A stretch of 64,000 bases of DNA from Macrotrachela quadricornifera (taxonomy: Eukaryota; Rotifera; Eurotatoria; Philodinida; Philodinidae): positions 2,361,411-2,425,410 of the forward strand of contig JAJEKB010021191.1 of the NCBI GenBank assembly GCA_022393335.1. Direction: 5' to 3'. A program made the position numbers and the translations under genes. The notes below the pieces were generated by a model. The model saw only the letters and a program-made list of their open reading frames with translations. It did not search any database and had not been told where the DNA came from. Numbering within the stretch: the first letter of the stretch is position 1; each line of letters begins with the position of its first letter. Below are positions 1 to 10,567 of this stretch, piece by piece.

Positions 1-1388
1 CCTTGAAAACATCTTTGAAACCAAGATGTTGGTTGAACAACTTCATCACCCATATGAGTCAAATGACCACGACTAGGCAGACATCGTTGCCATGCAAAGA
101 AAGTTCTTAGATCAGCAAATTTTTCCATATCATTTCGAGCATGTGAAGCACAATTCAATAGAACATTTCTACTACTCAGTGGACCTGCGTCTGTATCATC
201 ATGACTGATTGTACTAATCATTTTATCTTCACTCCATCGAGCACAATTTAGAACATCTAATATTTTCTGTTTCCAATGTCCGGGTCGTTCAGCATAGGGT
301 GTTCGAAGTAAATTTCTTGCATCATTACTCCAGCCAAAATTCCATTTCAAATCAAAATTCATCGCTCGATTGACATTCGGATAACCTTCAGTCTCTTCTG
401 CAATACACAACACACCTGGATAATGTGTGTGAATAGTATGATTAAGATCACGAAGGAATGAAATGGCACTGGGAATGTCCGTTTGATTTCGTCGAATCAT
501 TTGACTAACTGCATCAAAACGAATGCCATCAAAATGTAACCGATCAAGAAAGTAAAGAGCACTAGCAAATAGAAGGTGACGTGTTTCTTCTTTATCAAAA
601 TCAAAATATAATGTCCACCATTGTGATGCCGTACTAGCATATAAATTTGTACCATCATATTCATGTAATGAAGTTGAATATCGATGAAAAGGATGAAAAT
701 GTTTAAAATGAGTTGGAACCCAGTCAAGAATAACACCAATACCATTTTGATGTAAATGATCAATCAAATATTTCAGATCATCACATGTACCATTGAAACG
801 AGATGGAGCAAAATAATTTGCTACTTGATAGCCATATTCCCATCTGTCGGTGTGATCAAGGATACCATACATTTCCACATAAGTAAATCCCATTTGATGA
901 CAATAAGTAACTAATTCACCAGCTATTTGACGATAATTCATTGGCCAATAAACACTACTTTTCCATGATTTTGGTTGAATTTCATAGATAGATAGAGGTG
1001 ATTTTAGAGGATTGGTTCGAGCACGTTGTCTCATCCAATTCTGATCACCCCATTGATAAGCTCTTTCATCATGAACAACAGATTGAACTCGTCGAGTAAT
1101 TAAATTAGAGATAACAGAAAAACTGACTGGATCTATTCGTAATTTGTGTCTTCCATGATAATCATTGATGAGATAGAGATAAGTACGACCAGGTAGTGCT
1201 TTATCTGTTACGATTTCCCATAGACCTTCATGATTCTTGATCATTTCTAGTCGATATTGCTGGATACCATAGGCATTTAATACGAGCCAAACATTTCTTG
1301 CATTGGGTGCATAGAGACAAAAACGAGTTGTTTGAGTATCATGATCATAATGTGCACCACGAATTTCATAAAGTTTTGAATGTGACAT
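1..1388 (-). CDS. glgB-like: 1,4-alpha-glucan branching enzyme, bacterial GlgB type (3' part beyond window)
   Basis: This enzyme cuts alpha-1,4 glucan chains and re-attaches them as alpha-1,6 branches during glycogen synthesis. The reading frame is open from the ATG at 1388 to the left edge (about 462 codons) with no stop and no intron. An N-terminal CBM48-like region (about residues 10-110) precedes a GH13 barrel. Seen in order: YEIQPKSW, ILDWVPTHF, EYDGTNLYA, then the catalytic blocks IRFDAV (nucleophile D292), CIAEET (acid E331) and ISHDDT (D397). The EYDGTNLY and RxDAV/AEE wording follows bacterial GlgB rather than animal GBE1, which reads RFDGV and AED. The missing 3' part should hold the rest of the barrel and the C-terminal beta domain. 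The neighbour upstream on the same strand is PPK2. A bacterial origin is inferred from motifs only. Confidence 0.9.
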   Translation of the reverse strand, partial: MSHSKLYEIRGAHYDHDTQTTRFCLYAPNARNVWLVLNAYGIQQYRLEMIKNHEGLWEIVTDKALPGRTYLYLINDYHGRHKLRIDPVSFSVISNLITRRVQSVVHDERAYQWGDQNWMRQRARTNPLKSPLSIYEIQPKSWKSSVYWPMNYRQIAGELVTYCHQMGFTYVEMYGILDHTDRWEYGYQVANYFAPSRFNGTCDDLKYLIDHLHQNGIGVILDWVPTHFKHFHPFHRYSTSLHEYDGTNLYASTASQWWTLYFDFDKEETRHLLFASALYFLDRLHFDGIRFDAVSQMIRRNQTDIPSAISFLRDLNHTIHTHYPGVLCIAEETEGYPNVNRAMNFDLKWNFGWSNDARNLLRTPYAERPGHWKQKILDVLNCARWSEDKMISTISHDDTDAGPLSSRNVLLNCASHARNDMEKFADLRTFFAWQRCLPSRGHLTHMGDEVVQPTSWFQRCFQ

Positions 1389-2099
1389 TTTTTAAGATTG
1401 TATGTAATATACTGACTTGTTTTCATATACTTATAGGAAGAAAAAGTGACGCCATCAGATGAAATCCATAGCAGAGAGTTGAATCATCGTATGACGTCAT
1501 TGTTGTGTGCGTTTACCCATGATTCATTCTACGTTATCATGTTGATGTTTTTTATTGACGGTTGCTGAAAGTCTTCTTTCTTGAAAGATTACTGTAAGTA
1601 TTTGTAACACTTCAAAACAATTTTTGACCATATTTTCTTTCTAACTATGAGCTGAGCATATTTCTTTATCATCGTAAGTCTAATTCCAGATATGATTGTT
1701 CTCTTCTTTGTCTTTCTTTTGAGACAAGGGCATAAATTTCCGTAAACATTCTTAGTATATATGCTTGTGTTTATATATATATAATCATTTATGTAAATTT
1801 TAGCTACGTCTCTGGATCATTTACGAAGTTTATGTGTATCGAGGGTGAGAACATAAGATCAAATATTAAGTATTCGGGAAGAAGTAAAGGAAAATGTTTT
1901 TTTTATTCACCACATACGATTCTCTACATGTTCTCTTTTACAATTTTTATGCTATTTTCGATATTTTGAATACTGAGATAATTCGTAGATATTCGAATGT
2001 CGTTAAATATCTAGTGCATGTTCAAAATATGAAAGTACATTCCTACAAACTTTCATCTTGTAATGAACAGAAGCAAATTTTTCTATTTAATATAGCTAA
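1389..2099. other. intergenic, no gene recognised
   Basis: This is AT-rich sequence upstream of the GlgB-like gene. An open frame at 1894-2109 on the plus strand matches nothing I know. No tRNA, repeat array or clear promoter motif is visible. Confidence 0.5.
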
Positions 2100-2504
2100 G
2101 TGTGGATGATTGAAAGGAAGAATTTTCTATTCAATTATACCACCGATGTATCAACTGTGAAAATCGACAATACTATTAATAAGATGAAAGCAGGTTTTGA
2201 TCCAATTATTGGATATGCTCGACAACCCTTGTTACCACTTTCTAAATCATGTTCTTCCCACAATGACATTCTTCACAATTTACCATATAGTGTTCAAATA
2301 GCCATCGATGAAACTCCAGAACAAACACCTGATGGACTAATAGTCAACGAGAGCGCAGTAGTTCGTCTCTATACTTTTCATCATGTACCTCTGAATTACG
2401 TGTACTTGAAAGTAAGATGTATCTGGGTACGAGTGGCAATCGAATCTTGTTCTCTGTTGAAGCCATCAATGATTGAACATTACGTGCTTATTGACATTTT
2501 GTGA
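2100..2504 (+). pseudogene. possible fragment of a rotifer ADP-ribosyltransferase-family protein
   Basis: An open frame of 134 codons contains DPIIGYARQPLLPLSKSC, then a YSVQIAIDETPEQ stretch and DGLIVNESAVVRLYT. From general knowledge this resembles the conserved linker found before the catalytic domain in the large bdelloid family of ART/TPR proteins (pattern DGLTxDESAxxxLYTxEW). After LYT the similarity stops, no catalytic R-S-ExE motif follows, and the frame ends 43 codons later. The piece is therefore best read as a truncated remnant. The first ATG lies next to the stop of another open frame and may not be a real start. The family assignment rests on my memory of the pattern and could be wrong. 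Confidence 0.35.
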
Positions 2505-3607
2505 CTGAAGATGAAACTCTCCTTTTGCCTGATGCTCATATGATTGTTTCAATCGCAATTTAGTTCAGCACCTGATCTTTACATCGTACATCTGAAAAAA
2601 GTTATACTTGATGATATAATTTTTTTTTATGGAAATTTTCATTATATATTAAAGACCTCCATGGTATCGTAAGAAACGACTCATTATTTCAGTCTGCATA
2701 TCAATTCTCTTGTTGATTGGAGCACACACTATGTGTGATGTCACTTGCTTTGCAGAACTCGGCAATGATAAGTAGGCAGAAATAATGGTATCTTGGGTCA
2801 GAAAATCTTCACAGTTTCCAACAAAGCATGACAGATTCTGAGCTCTAAAAGATTGAAATGATCTCGCCATCTTCATCTTTCATTATCTTTACAATCCGAT
2901 GTTCTTTTAAAACCTTGGCAATACAAAAATTTCGTTCAACAAATCCTGTCGCGGATAGTATGTGAAACTTTGCAAGTAATGATACCTATCTTTTCTTGTG
3001 GTTTTTTTTCTTTATATATGCAAGAAATAAATAAAAAGGTTGTTTTTTCTGTATGTACTGTAAAATTAGGAAGAAAACTTTAATAAAATCTATACAGTTT
3101 TCAGGCATGGAAATGGCAGTGTTGACAATTCAAATCATATTCTATTACTTTCTTTTTTTAATAGTTATGCACCATCAGACTGCAAATAGTTTCTATGCTG
3201 AACAGATACATTTGATTCTTCTTCGCAAGCGAAAAAATCGAATAAAAAACTAAGACCATTAAATTCTAATGTATCTCTGTATAAGTTTTCTAATGAGCAT
3301 AAAGTGATGATGTTTTTATTGAACAAAACTTTTTAAAATTTTTGTTTGACTATTCTGTGATGTCTATTGTGATCAGTAAAGTTCTTTTCATGTTCTAATT
3401 TATTGAGAATTATATCACACATGTGAAACGATCTTGATACTAGTTGCATGAAAAACTATGAGAATGACAGATATATAGTGTACTTCACGTTTCTTAGAAT
3501 AATATGACTTAATATATGTATTGAAAGAGAAACAAAACGAAACATCTCTAAATGTTGTACAACATAAACCTAAGCCAGAATAAAATAAAAAAATTCTTGT
3601 TCATTAA
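2505..3607. other. intergenic, no gene recognised
   Basis: Two short open frames (2649-2876 minus, 3053-3253 plus) have no recognisable motif and no clean splice context. Nothing else stands out. Confidence 0.5.
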
Positions 3608-4504
3608 TTAGTGTTTGTTGTCTTGCTTTTCAATTGTTTTAATTAACTTTCCAACTTCATTTTTGTCTCGTTTTGGAAACTCAGTTGGCAGAGAATCTAG
3701 TATTTCAACCATAATTTTAGCGATAATCAATTGTTGATTTGATCGATCATCGCTTGGAATAATATACCATGGATTGCGTTTTGTAGCAGTGTAATTGATT
3801 GCATCTTCATAAGCATTCATGTACTTATCCCAGAATTCTCGTTCTTTCAGATCGCTTTCGCTAAGTTTCCATTGCTTTTCGGAACTCTTCAGCCGATTAA
3901 TAAGTCGCTGACCTTGTTCTTCTTTGGTGACATGTAGAAAAAATTTGACAGTTTGAAAACCATTACGATATAAATAATCTTCAATATTTACAATATCTGA
4001 ATAGCGTTCCTTCCAGAGCGCATCAAGATTTTGAGTAAATTCTTCTGGAATTGAGCTTTCTTCCAGAATATCTGGATGAATTTTTATTTTTAACACTTCT
4101 TCATAGTAACTTCGATTACAGATGCCAATATATCCCCGTTCAGGCATATCTTTCCAAAATCGCCATAAAAAATCGTGCGCTTGTTCTTCTTTGCTGGGTT
4201 CCTTAAATTCAGCTATTCGAAATCGTGACGGATTTACACCCTTGAAAACATGTCGAATACTACTGTCTTTTCCTGCTGCATCCATTGCCTGAAATATAGC
4301 TACTACGCCATAATGTTCATGAGCATGCATTCGATTTTGAAATTGATCCATTTGCGAGGTGAGATCGACGAGTTGTTGATCGCGATCGTTGTCGTCTATG
4401 TAGAATGGTTTAATAATGGTAGGTATTTCACTAAGACTGAGTTTGCTGTCGCCACCTTCATAACGAAAACAAGCTGCATTTAATGTTGCGTTATAGAGAT
4501 CCAT
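3608..4504 (-). CDS. ppk2-like: polyphosphate kinase 2 (PPK2), class III-like
   Basis: PPK2 enzymes move phosphate between inorganic polyphosphate and nucleotides; class III members act on AMP and ADP. The frame gives 298 residues from the ATG at 4504, the usual family length, with no intron. Ten more in-frame codons upstream begin only with TTG, so the ATG is preferred. Visible motifs: Walker A AMDAAGKDSS (residues 73-82), VNPSRFRIAEF (90-100), WRFWKDMPERGYIGICNRS (114-131) continuing into YYEEVL, KFFLHVTKEEQ (187-197), and EREFWDKYMNAYEDA (221-235). The NRS-Y-Y-E-x-V-L wording, instead of FDRSWY, is typical of class III. Animals normally lack PPK2, so bacterial acquisition is inferred. It lies 2.2 kb upstream of the GlgB-like gene on the same strand. 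All key residues appear intact. Confidence 0.93.
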   Translation of the reverse strand: MDLYNATLNAACFRYEGGDSKLSLSEIPTIIKPFYIDDNDRDQQLVDLTSQMDQFQNRMHAHEHYGVVAIFQAMDAAGKDSSIRHVFKGVNPSRFRIAEFKEPSKEEQAHDFLWRFWKDMPERGYIGICNRSYYEEVLKIKIHPDILEESSIPEEFTQNLDALWKERYSDIVNIEDYLYRNGFQTVKFFLHVTKEEQGQRLINRLKSSEKQWKLSESDLKEREFWDKYMNAYEDAINYTATKRNPWYIIPSDDRSNQQLIIAKIMVEILDSLPTEFPKRDKNEVGKLIKTIEKQDNKH

Positions 4505-7339
4505 CGAACACGTTTTAAACTGGTTAAGTGTCAAAGATTGCCTTAGCCAAAACTAAGCTTGTATGCTGCTGCCGATTTGATAATGAATAGCTAAATTTAA
4601 GATGAGAATAATATATTAAACGTAACAGATTAAAAAAGTGCACATAGCTGAAAATCAAACTTGGGTCAGTAATCAGATCTTCAGAATTTTCTGATTACAG
4701 ATGAGAAATTTTAACTATTTTCAACTAGGAAATGTAGAAATTCGATATACAAAAACAATATAGTTTTAATAATTTATCCACGCCGAAAGAACATTCTATA
4801 TAAACCTAGGATAAAATATTATGGAGTTCAGGAAATCAGAGAATTAGTCATTTCTTTTTTCCACGAACAAAGATAATTTCAGAGGAATGTCTCTAAGTAT
4901 CGTTCTTCTCATAACTCGTTTCGTTCAATTGATTCCAGAAGATTTAAGCAATGCATTGCGATGTATGATTTCCTAACAGTTCTAATACCTATTTATGATT
5001 TATTAAAATCATTTTAAAAGCAAAATAATACTCGACTCTTTCAAAGAAGTGAATATTTAATTTGCATCTTTTTCTCAAATCAATTATAGAGAAGGTAGGT
5101 TATCGTTATGTTATCTTACTAATTATCAGATAGCTTAAAACTAAGTGCTTTGCTCAAAAATAATTTCAGAATATTTAACTTTTATAGAGTCTAACAAGCC
5201 TTCAAGACAACAAAGAATAAGAGAATAAATGAGTTGCAAGGTATGGGAAGGAGAAATCAGGAAACCCATTTTTGGGTTAGTATTTTCTCTCTAGTTGTGT
5301 AAGTGTAAGACAAGCTATTGTCTGAACGGATTCGAAGTTTTGAAAAAGCACTCTGTAATTCATCTCGAACAGCATGATATTTGTTCTACGCGATAGTGGA
5401 GAACAAGATCTTAAGATCAATGCAGCCTATGCCACGTCTCAGCTACCATATTATTTGTAGCTAATTCCAGAGCATCGTTAAAAATCGTGGACTGACATGA
5501 ACAATACTGTATTTGTTTCATACTCACAATAGTGGAGAATAGTCTTTGCAGTCCCTGCAATAGGGATCTTCATAGAGGACTCATGAGTAACTAGTTGAGT
5601 AGCTATATAAGATGGCAAACATCTTCCTTCGGATAGGTAGATGAAGATCAAAACATCAGGTTAGTTTTGGCTGTTGAATTGACAATATCTTTGGAAAGAA
5701 AACATTTGAAAATTCTGCATCTATGACAACTTGTACTCTACTCATGAAGATCTGTCAATCCTGATAATTTCAGAAAATTTTGTCAAGTCGTTCTCGAGAA
5801 TCTCCGAAAAGATGATCTTTTCAGATGTTGCTTTAAATTGAAAGTTCCATTTATAGTTCGACCCTATAGCTTTCAGGCAGCTTTATGCAATTTCAATATT
5901 TTTCTCAAAGAATCTCTTTTTGACGAAATAAAAAAATGCGTTAACAGCTACTGTAATTTTGGTTAGAACATTCTGTCCATTAATAGAATAAATTTAAAAT
6001 GAAATTTCTTCTCAAGATCAGAACTATGCAGTTAGAGAGAAATGGTACAACTACATGATGTTATATTTTTAATGAATTAGCATCAACGTTTAGCGAAAAC
6101 CCATTAAAAAATCTTCTTGTGTTTGAATAAACCGGTTGAATTTTTTCTAATATGAAGAAAATATAGTCATTCGAAAATACGCGACTCCCATTCAACATAT
6201 CTCCATAACGAAATTAATTTTTCAAACACAAACTTTCACTAATGTAGAGATGAACTATTATGTCTACACTTCTGGTTAACATGAGACGTTTCCCTTAGTA
6301 AGCGGTTAAGAAATGATAAAATTTTTAGCAATGACTTTTTTTCTTTCATAGTACTCTATATATAATCGAGACAGATAGAATGAAAAGAAAAGATAAAGAA
6401 CAGAAAATGGAGTGCTCTGAATAGCGTTTCATAACAATAACTGTAAGTTATGCCATAATACGAGAAAAAAATACCGTAGTAGATATTGAAAATACTCCTA
6501 ACGGCGTTCAATTGGTGCATTATTCTAATGTTTCTTTTTTAATATAGTTCGACTGGTCTAATTCTTTTCCATCGTACTCATACAGCTATCATATATTGTT
6601 CTTGTAACATTGTCGTGTTCAAAGAAGTGCTTATGCTACACATAAAAAACTGATAAGCACAAGTATTACTTACATCAGATTGTTTATGTTCTTTTATTGA
6701 ACATGTCAAATAAATGTGTTCCAACACTCGCTCTAGAAACAGAAACAGCTAACAGTGAATGCTATAGGTCTATTTTAGATGCAAAAATAAAAACTAGTAT
6801 AAAGAATACAGAAAAAAAGAAGAAAAAAAACTGATGATGTTAACCAAAATGAAGAATAGTCGAAGAGAAGAACAGAAAAAGAGAAAAAATAAGGACGAGA
6901 TAAAAGGAACGCATTACTACTCATTCTTCCTTTTTCCATCGGGCGACAGCTAGTCGAACGTTTTTATTTGAATATAATAGAACAACAGCAAACACACATT
7001 ATTTTCTTCAGTTACAAGAAAAATACGAATTGTACTCTTTGACACCAGTTTTGAATATTGTGACAAAATTTCTACAGTAACATTTCAAATTGCTGCTTGT
7101 AAATTGCAAACTATAAGAAAGAATTTCTTTACATTGAGAAAATAATATGATTTATGGCTGAGTATTTTATTCTCGAAGGAGCATAGTAGTATATTTGTTG
7201 TCTTGGAAAAGGATGCACATATATGTGAATGATGTGAAGAATATACTTTTCGTCACTAGAATTCTATATCTTTAGAATAGTTTTTGCTCAGTGCTTGAAT
7301 TCTAGAACGTATCGTCAATGTTAAATGTACGATAATTAT
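4505..7339. other. 2.8 kb gene-poor AT-rich stretch
   Basis: No open frame longer than about 60 codons with recognisable content is present on either strand, and I see no RNA gene. Local A-rich runs occur near 6780-6910. It separates the PPK2 gene from the foldback element. Confidence 0.5.
7330..7339 (+). repeat. 10-bp direct repeat, left flank (candidate target-site duplication)
   Basis: CGATAATTAT occurs here and again at 9041-9050, exactly flanking the foldback structure. A perfect 10-bp match at both outer ends fits a target-site duplication made on insertion. Confidence 0.7.
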
Positions 7340-7874
7340 GGGTCCTATTTAAATGATCAGTATTTTATTATGAATGATCAGTATTTTTTTTATCAAATGA
7401 TCAGTATTTTGTGATCAGTAATTATATGTTTTTTGCGCAGTAAATAATTTTGAATATAGTAATTAAATCAAAATATGATCAGTTAATATATTAGTTTTGG
7501 TTAGTAAATAATCTTTTTTTGATCAGTTAATTTTTAGTTTATATCAGTGAAAAATAGTGCAATTACAAGTAAAAAAATTTGATTGAATAGGTAATGCTTT
7601 TTTAGCTTTTGAAGGTCGAACTCTACGTCTTTTTTTCTCCTATTTTAATGTTCTTTGCAGAAGGCAGAGGTTTACAATAATTTGATCGTATTGCGAATCC
7701 AACGACATGTTTGCACAAAAACTTTTTGAAAAATTCAGGACAATTATATTAACCACCTAATCATTTTGCCTCATCCAATGGTAATGTAACATGCCAGATA
7801 TTAAATGCTTTAGCTTTATACTGATCAAACGAATGCTATTTCATTTTTTTCGTAGCATCAATTTCACTCTTTGA

Positions 7875-8072
7875 AATATCATCGTGTCCAGAAAGTCCGT
7901 GCAACAAGTTTACTCGCATACAGTGTTATGATTTCAAACAGTGAAAGTAATGAATTTTATAGCAAATGAAAGCTCGTCGAAAACGGGATTCTTTGATACT
8001 AAACTGTAAGACTTATGAAAACTTTCTTAAACCGAACGTAAGAATGCTTCAGACATTCTACGCTTTCTTTGG
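7875..8072 (+). repeat. inner inverted-repeat arm, left
   Basis: This arm is nearly identical to the reverse complement of 8481-8676. Shared blocks include AGAAAGTCCGTGCAACAAG and AAACCGAACGTAAGAATGC. It is part of the foldback element. Confidence 0.85.
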
Positions 8073-8143
8073 CATAGAAAAGCAAGGCACTAATAATTCA
8101 GATACGAAGTTAAAATTTTTTCTTAGTTATTTTGACACGGTTC

Positions 8144-8165
8144 GATAGAGCTCGTCGCGCTCTAC
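8144..8165 (+). repeat. GATAGAG palindrome, copy 1
   Basis: The 22 nt GATAGAG-N8-GCTCTAC are preceded by GGTTC and followed by AAAACTGC. It sits in the unpaired insert of the foldback element. Confidence 0.6.
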
Positions 8166-8480
8166 AAAACTGCGTATATTGCAAAATGTTTAACTTCCTT
8201 TTTTCGAATAAAAAATCGAGAAATTAACTAAAAAAACTCAAAAGTCCTTCAAAAACTAAGGACTTCAAGTGCCTGGAAAATATTTGACTTTTCATTCAAA
8301 ATAGCTGTTTCAATTGCTTTTCACAATCAGCATCGCTTCAATATACACTTTCTAAACGCGGTTTTTGACACTGCATCTGACGAGTAGATTCTGAAGCGAT
8401 GTTGATTGTGAAAAGCAATTGAAACAGCTATTTTGAATGAAAAGTCAAATATTTTTCAGGCACTTGAAAACCTGACATTT

Positions 8481-8676
8481 TAAAGAAAGCATAGAGTGTC
8501 TGAAGCATTCTTACGTTCGGTTTAAGAAAGTTTTCATAAGTCTTACAGTTTAGTATCAAAGAATCCCGTTTTCGACGAGCTTTCATTTGCTATAAAATTC
8601 ATTACTTTCACTGTTTGAAATCATAACACTGTATGCGAGTAAACTTGTTGCACGGACTTTCTGAACACGGTGATAT
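8481..8676 (-). repeat. inner inverted-repeat arm, right
   Basis: This arm pairs with 7875-8072. Together with the 8265-8341/8392-8468 stem it would make one long interrupted hairpin. Confidence 0.85.
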
Positions 8677-9040
8677 AGTCATCTAGTATACTGCAAGATA
8701 TCGAATAGATGCGATGATATTCACAAACTAGGTCAAAAAAACAAAGGTGACAAGTAGACCAACATATATGCGATAATCGAGAGGTGTTACAGAACATTAA
8801 ATACAGATAAAAATACAATGATTCACTGATCAAACATATTTAATTACTGATATTTTATTTCAAATACTGATAAGTTCATTATCTCACTGATCAAATGATA
8901 AAATTACTGACCGAATCCAATAGTTACTGATCATCAATTATTTTACTGACAATTCAATTTTTCTACTGATCATTTACATTTAATACTGATTAAATTTTAC
9001 TGATCATTTATAATAAAATATTGACCATTTAATTTGTTCT

Positions 9041-9050
9041 CGATAATTAT
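9041..9050 (+). repeat. 10-bp direct repeat, right flank (candidate target-site duplication)
   Basis: CGATAATTAT, identical to 7330-7339 and directly abutting the right end of the foldback element. Confidence 0.7.
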
Positions 9051-9954
9051 TAGACGTTGGTGTCAACTGTGCATTTTGCTCGATAATAATATAGTGTTTG
9101 GGAGAGAGTATTTACTATCCTATTAAAAATACGTATATTCTATCATACTCGGCATTCTCTATCTTTCACATATAGATTGGTCACTTATCTAGAATTAGTC
9201 AAAATCAATCACTTCCTTTCAATGCATAGAAACGTGAGATTATATTGATAATATATAGTATATAAATACACATCAGAATTCGATCCTATACATTAAAATA
9301 AAACCTGCTACCAGTCTTGATTATTATTTTTTCTAAAAATTTAATACATTTGTATGAAACTGCAAAATGATTTTCTTTTCTCATTATACTTGTTTTTTTG
9401 TATTAATATATTATCTGGAATATAAATTATTTAATCTGTAATAAAGAACATGTGCATATAAATCTCGTAGAAATAAATAGTTACAATAAAATGTTTGAAA
9501 TCCTTTGTTATTTTGTATATTTATATAAAATCTTACATGTATATCCTGGAAAAATAATTCGACTTTGTTGTGATAAAAACTTTAAAGATAATTACAGCAA
9601 CCTTAAATAATTTTTTCTAACTGGTGGGAGATTTTCTCCATGAGGCGTTCTAGTGTTGATCAAATATTTTGAGAAAGATCATCCTAGTCTGTCCGAATTT
9701 TCTTAAACACATGACGATGCAGATATGAGGAAAATCATACAACGTAGATTTTGATTCATTATTCATAAAAATTTAACTGCACATAATTGTTTCGAAGAAG
9801 TACAAGAAAAATTGAAATCTAATAAGAAAAATCGTGTATGCATGACTTAATAAAACTCCTCAAAATTTTTTTCAAAAATTACGAATGAATTACGCTTGTC
9901 TACGAAGTTCATTATGTTTGATGATGCGAAAAAAAAAATCAAAGCAACATAATT
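9051..9954. other. intergenic, nothing recognised
   Basis: AT-rich sequence between the foldback element and the 3' end of the cupin gene. No gene or structured repeat was seen. Confidence 0.5.
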
Positions 9955-10567
9955 TTAAATTTCTTTCCATAAATGTAGTAGCGGCCCTTGTTTTCCATAA
10001 ACAGGATCTTCGATTGGCTTAAGTGCTTTCTTCGTTTGAGCAACTAATATTGGTAGATCTTCTTCTGACTTTGCATAATGCATATTATATTGAGGCGATC
10101 CTGCTGGATACACAGCGACATAAGTATAGTTTCCATCTGTAGTCATCGTACAATGTGCAACACCAGCTGGAACGACGATAACATCTCCTTTTTCAACATT
10201 GACTTGTACACCTTTTTCTACCGCATCATGAGGCCCAACACCGAGAAGCAATCGAGATGAGCCAGAAATCACGCCTATACAAAAAGTTAATCTAAGCATT
10301 ATTCTCTGAATTTTTCACCTTTTCCTAATACTACATACCATAACATTCATGTGTATTTGAATGTATATGATGTATTGCATATTCACCCCATATCCATTGA
10401 CCATTGGAAATATTCCAACTGTGTGACTCGAACAATGATCGAATTGAGTCAGCTGTTAGTGGTTGCTGTTTCAAAACATTGCGATAAACGAGAATAGGAA
10501 AGTGTGAATTTGGTACATGTTCGTTAGGAGCAACATAATAAGTTTCTGGCTGGGCAACATGCTCCAT
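9955..10567 (-). CDS. YjlB-type cupin-domain protein (two exons)
   Basis: A 182-residue single-domain cupin. Exon 1 is 10339-10567 and exon 2 is 9955-10274; the 64-nt intron runs GTATGT to TATAG and joins HECYG to VISGSSR in frame. Cupin motif 1 is HIHSNTHECYG (residues 67-77, metal ligands H67, H69, E74) and motif 2 is GDVIVVPAGVAH (106-117, H117). The opening PETYYVAPNEHVPNSHFPIL and the ending DPVYGKQGPLLHLWK match the YjlB family known mainly from bacteria and fungi; the reaction is unknown. Presence of a canonical short intron in a microbial-type gene suggests transfer followed by intron gain, or a fungal donor. The metal-binding set is complete, so it may well be active. Confidence 0.85.

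Larger units (their letters stand above)
7340..9040. mobile_element. foldback-type non-autonomous DNA transposon with TGATCAGT subterminal arrays
   Basis: The two ends are inverted copies: left TTTAAATGATCAGTATTTTA (from 7348) and right, read on the minus strand, a similar TTAAATGGTCAATATTTTA. Behind each end lies an array of TGATCAGT or ATCAGTxA(A/T) units, at about 7351-7550 on the left and inverted at about 8820-9022 on the right. Inside, 7875-8072 pairs with 8481-8676, and 8265-8341 pairs with 8392-8468, leaving a loop of about 50 nt. The left arm carries about 190 nt (8073-8264) absent from the right arm. No transposase frame is present; a 60-codon frame at 7966 starts inside an arm. The 10-bp flanking repeat suggests a Mutator/foldback-like mechanism, but the superfamily is unproven. 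Confidence 0.8.

Noticed and set aside
7966..8148. 60-codon open frame inside the foldback element
   Set aside because: It begins within an inverted-repeat arm and shows no transposase motif; best explained as chance.
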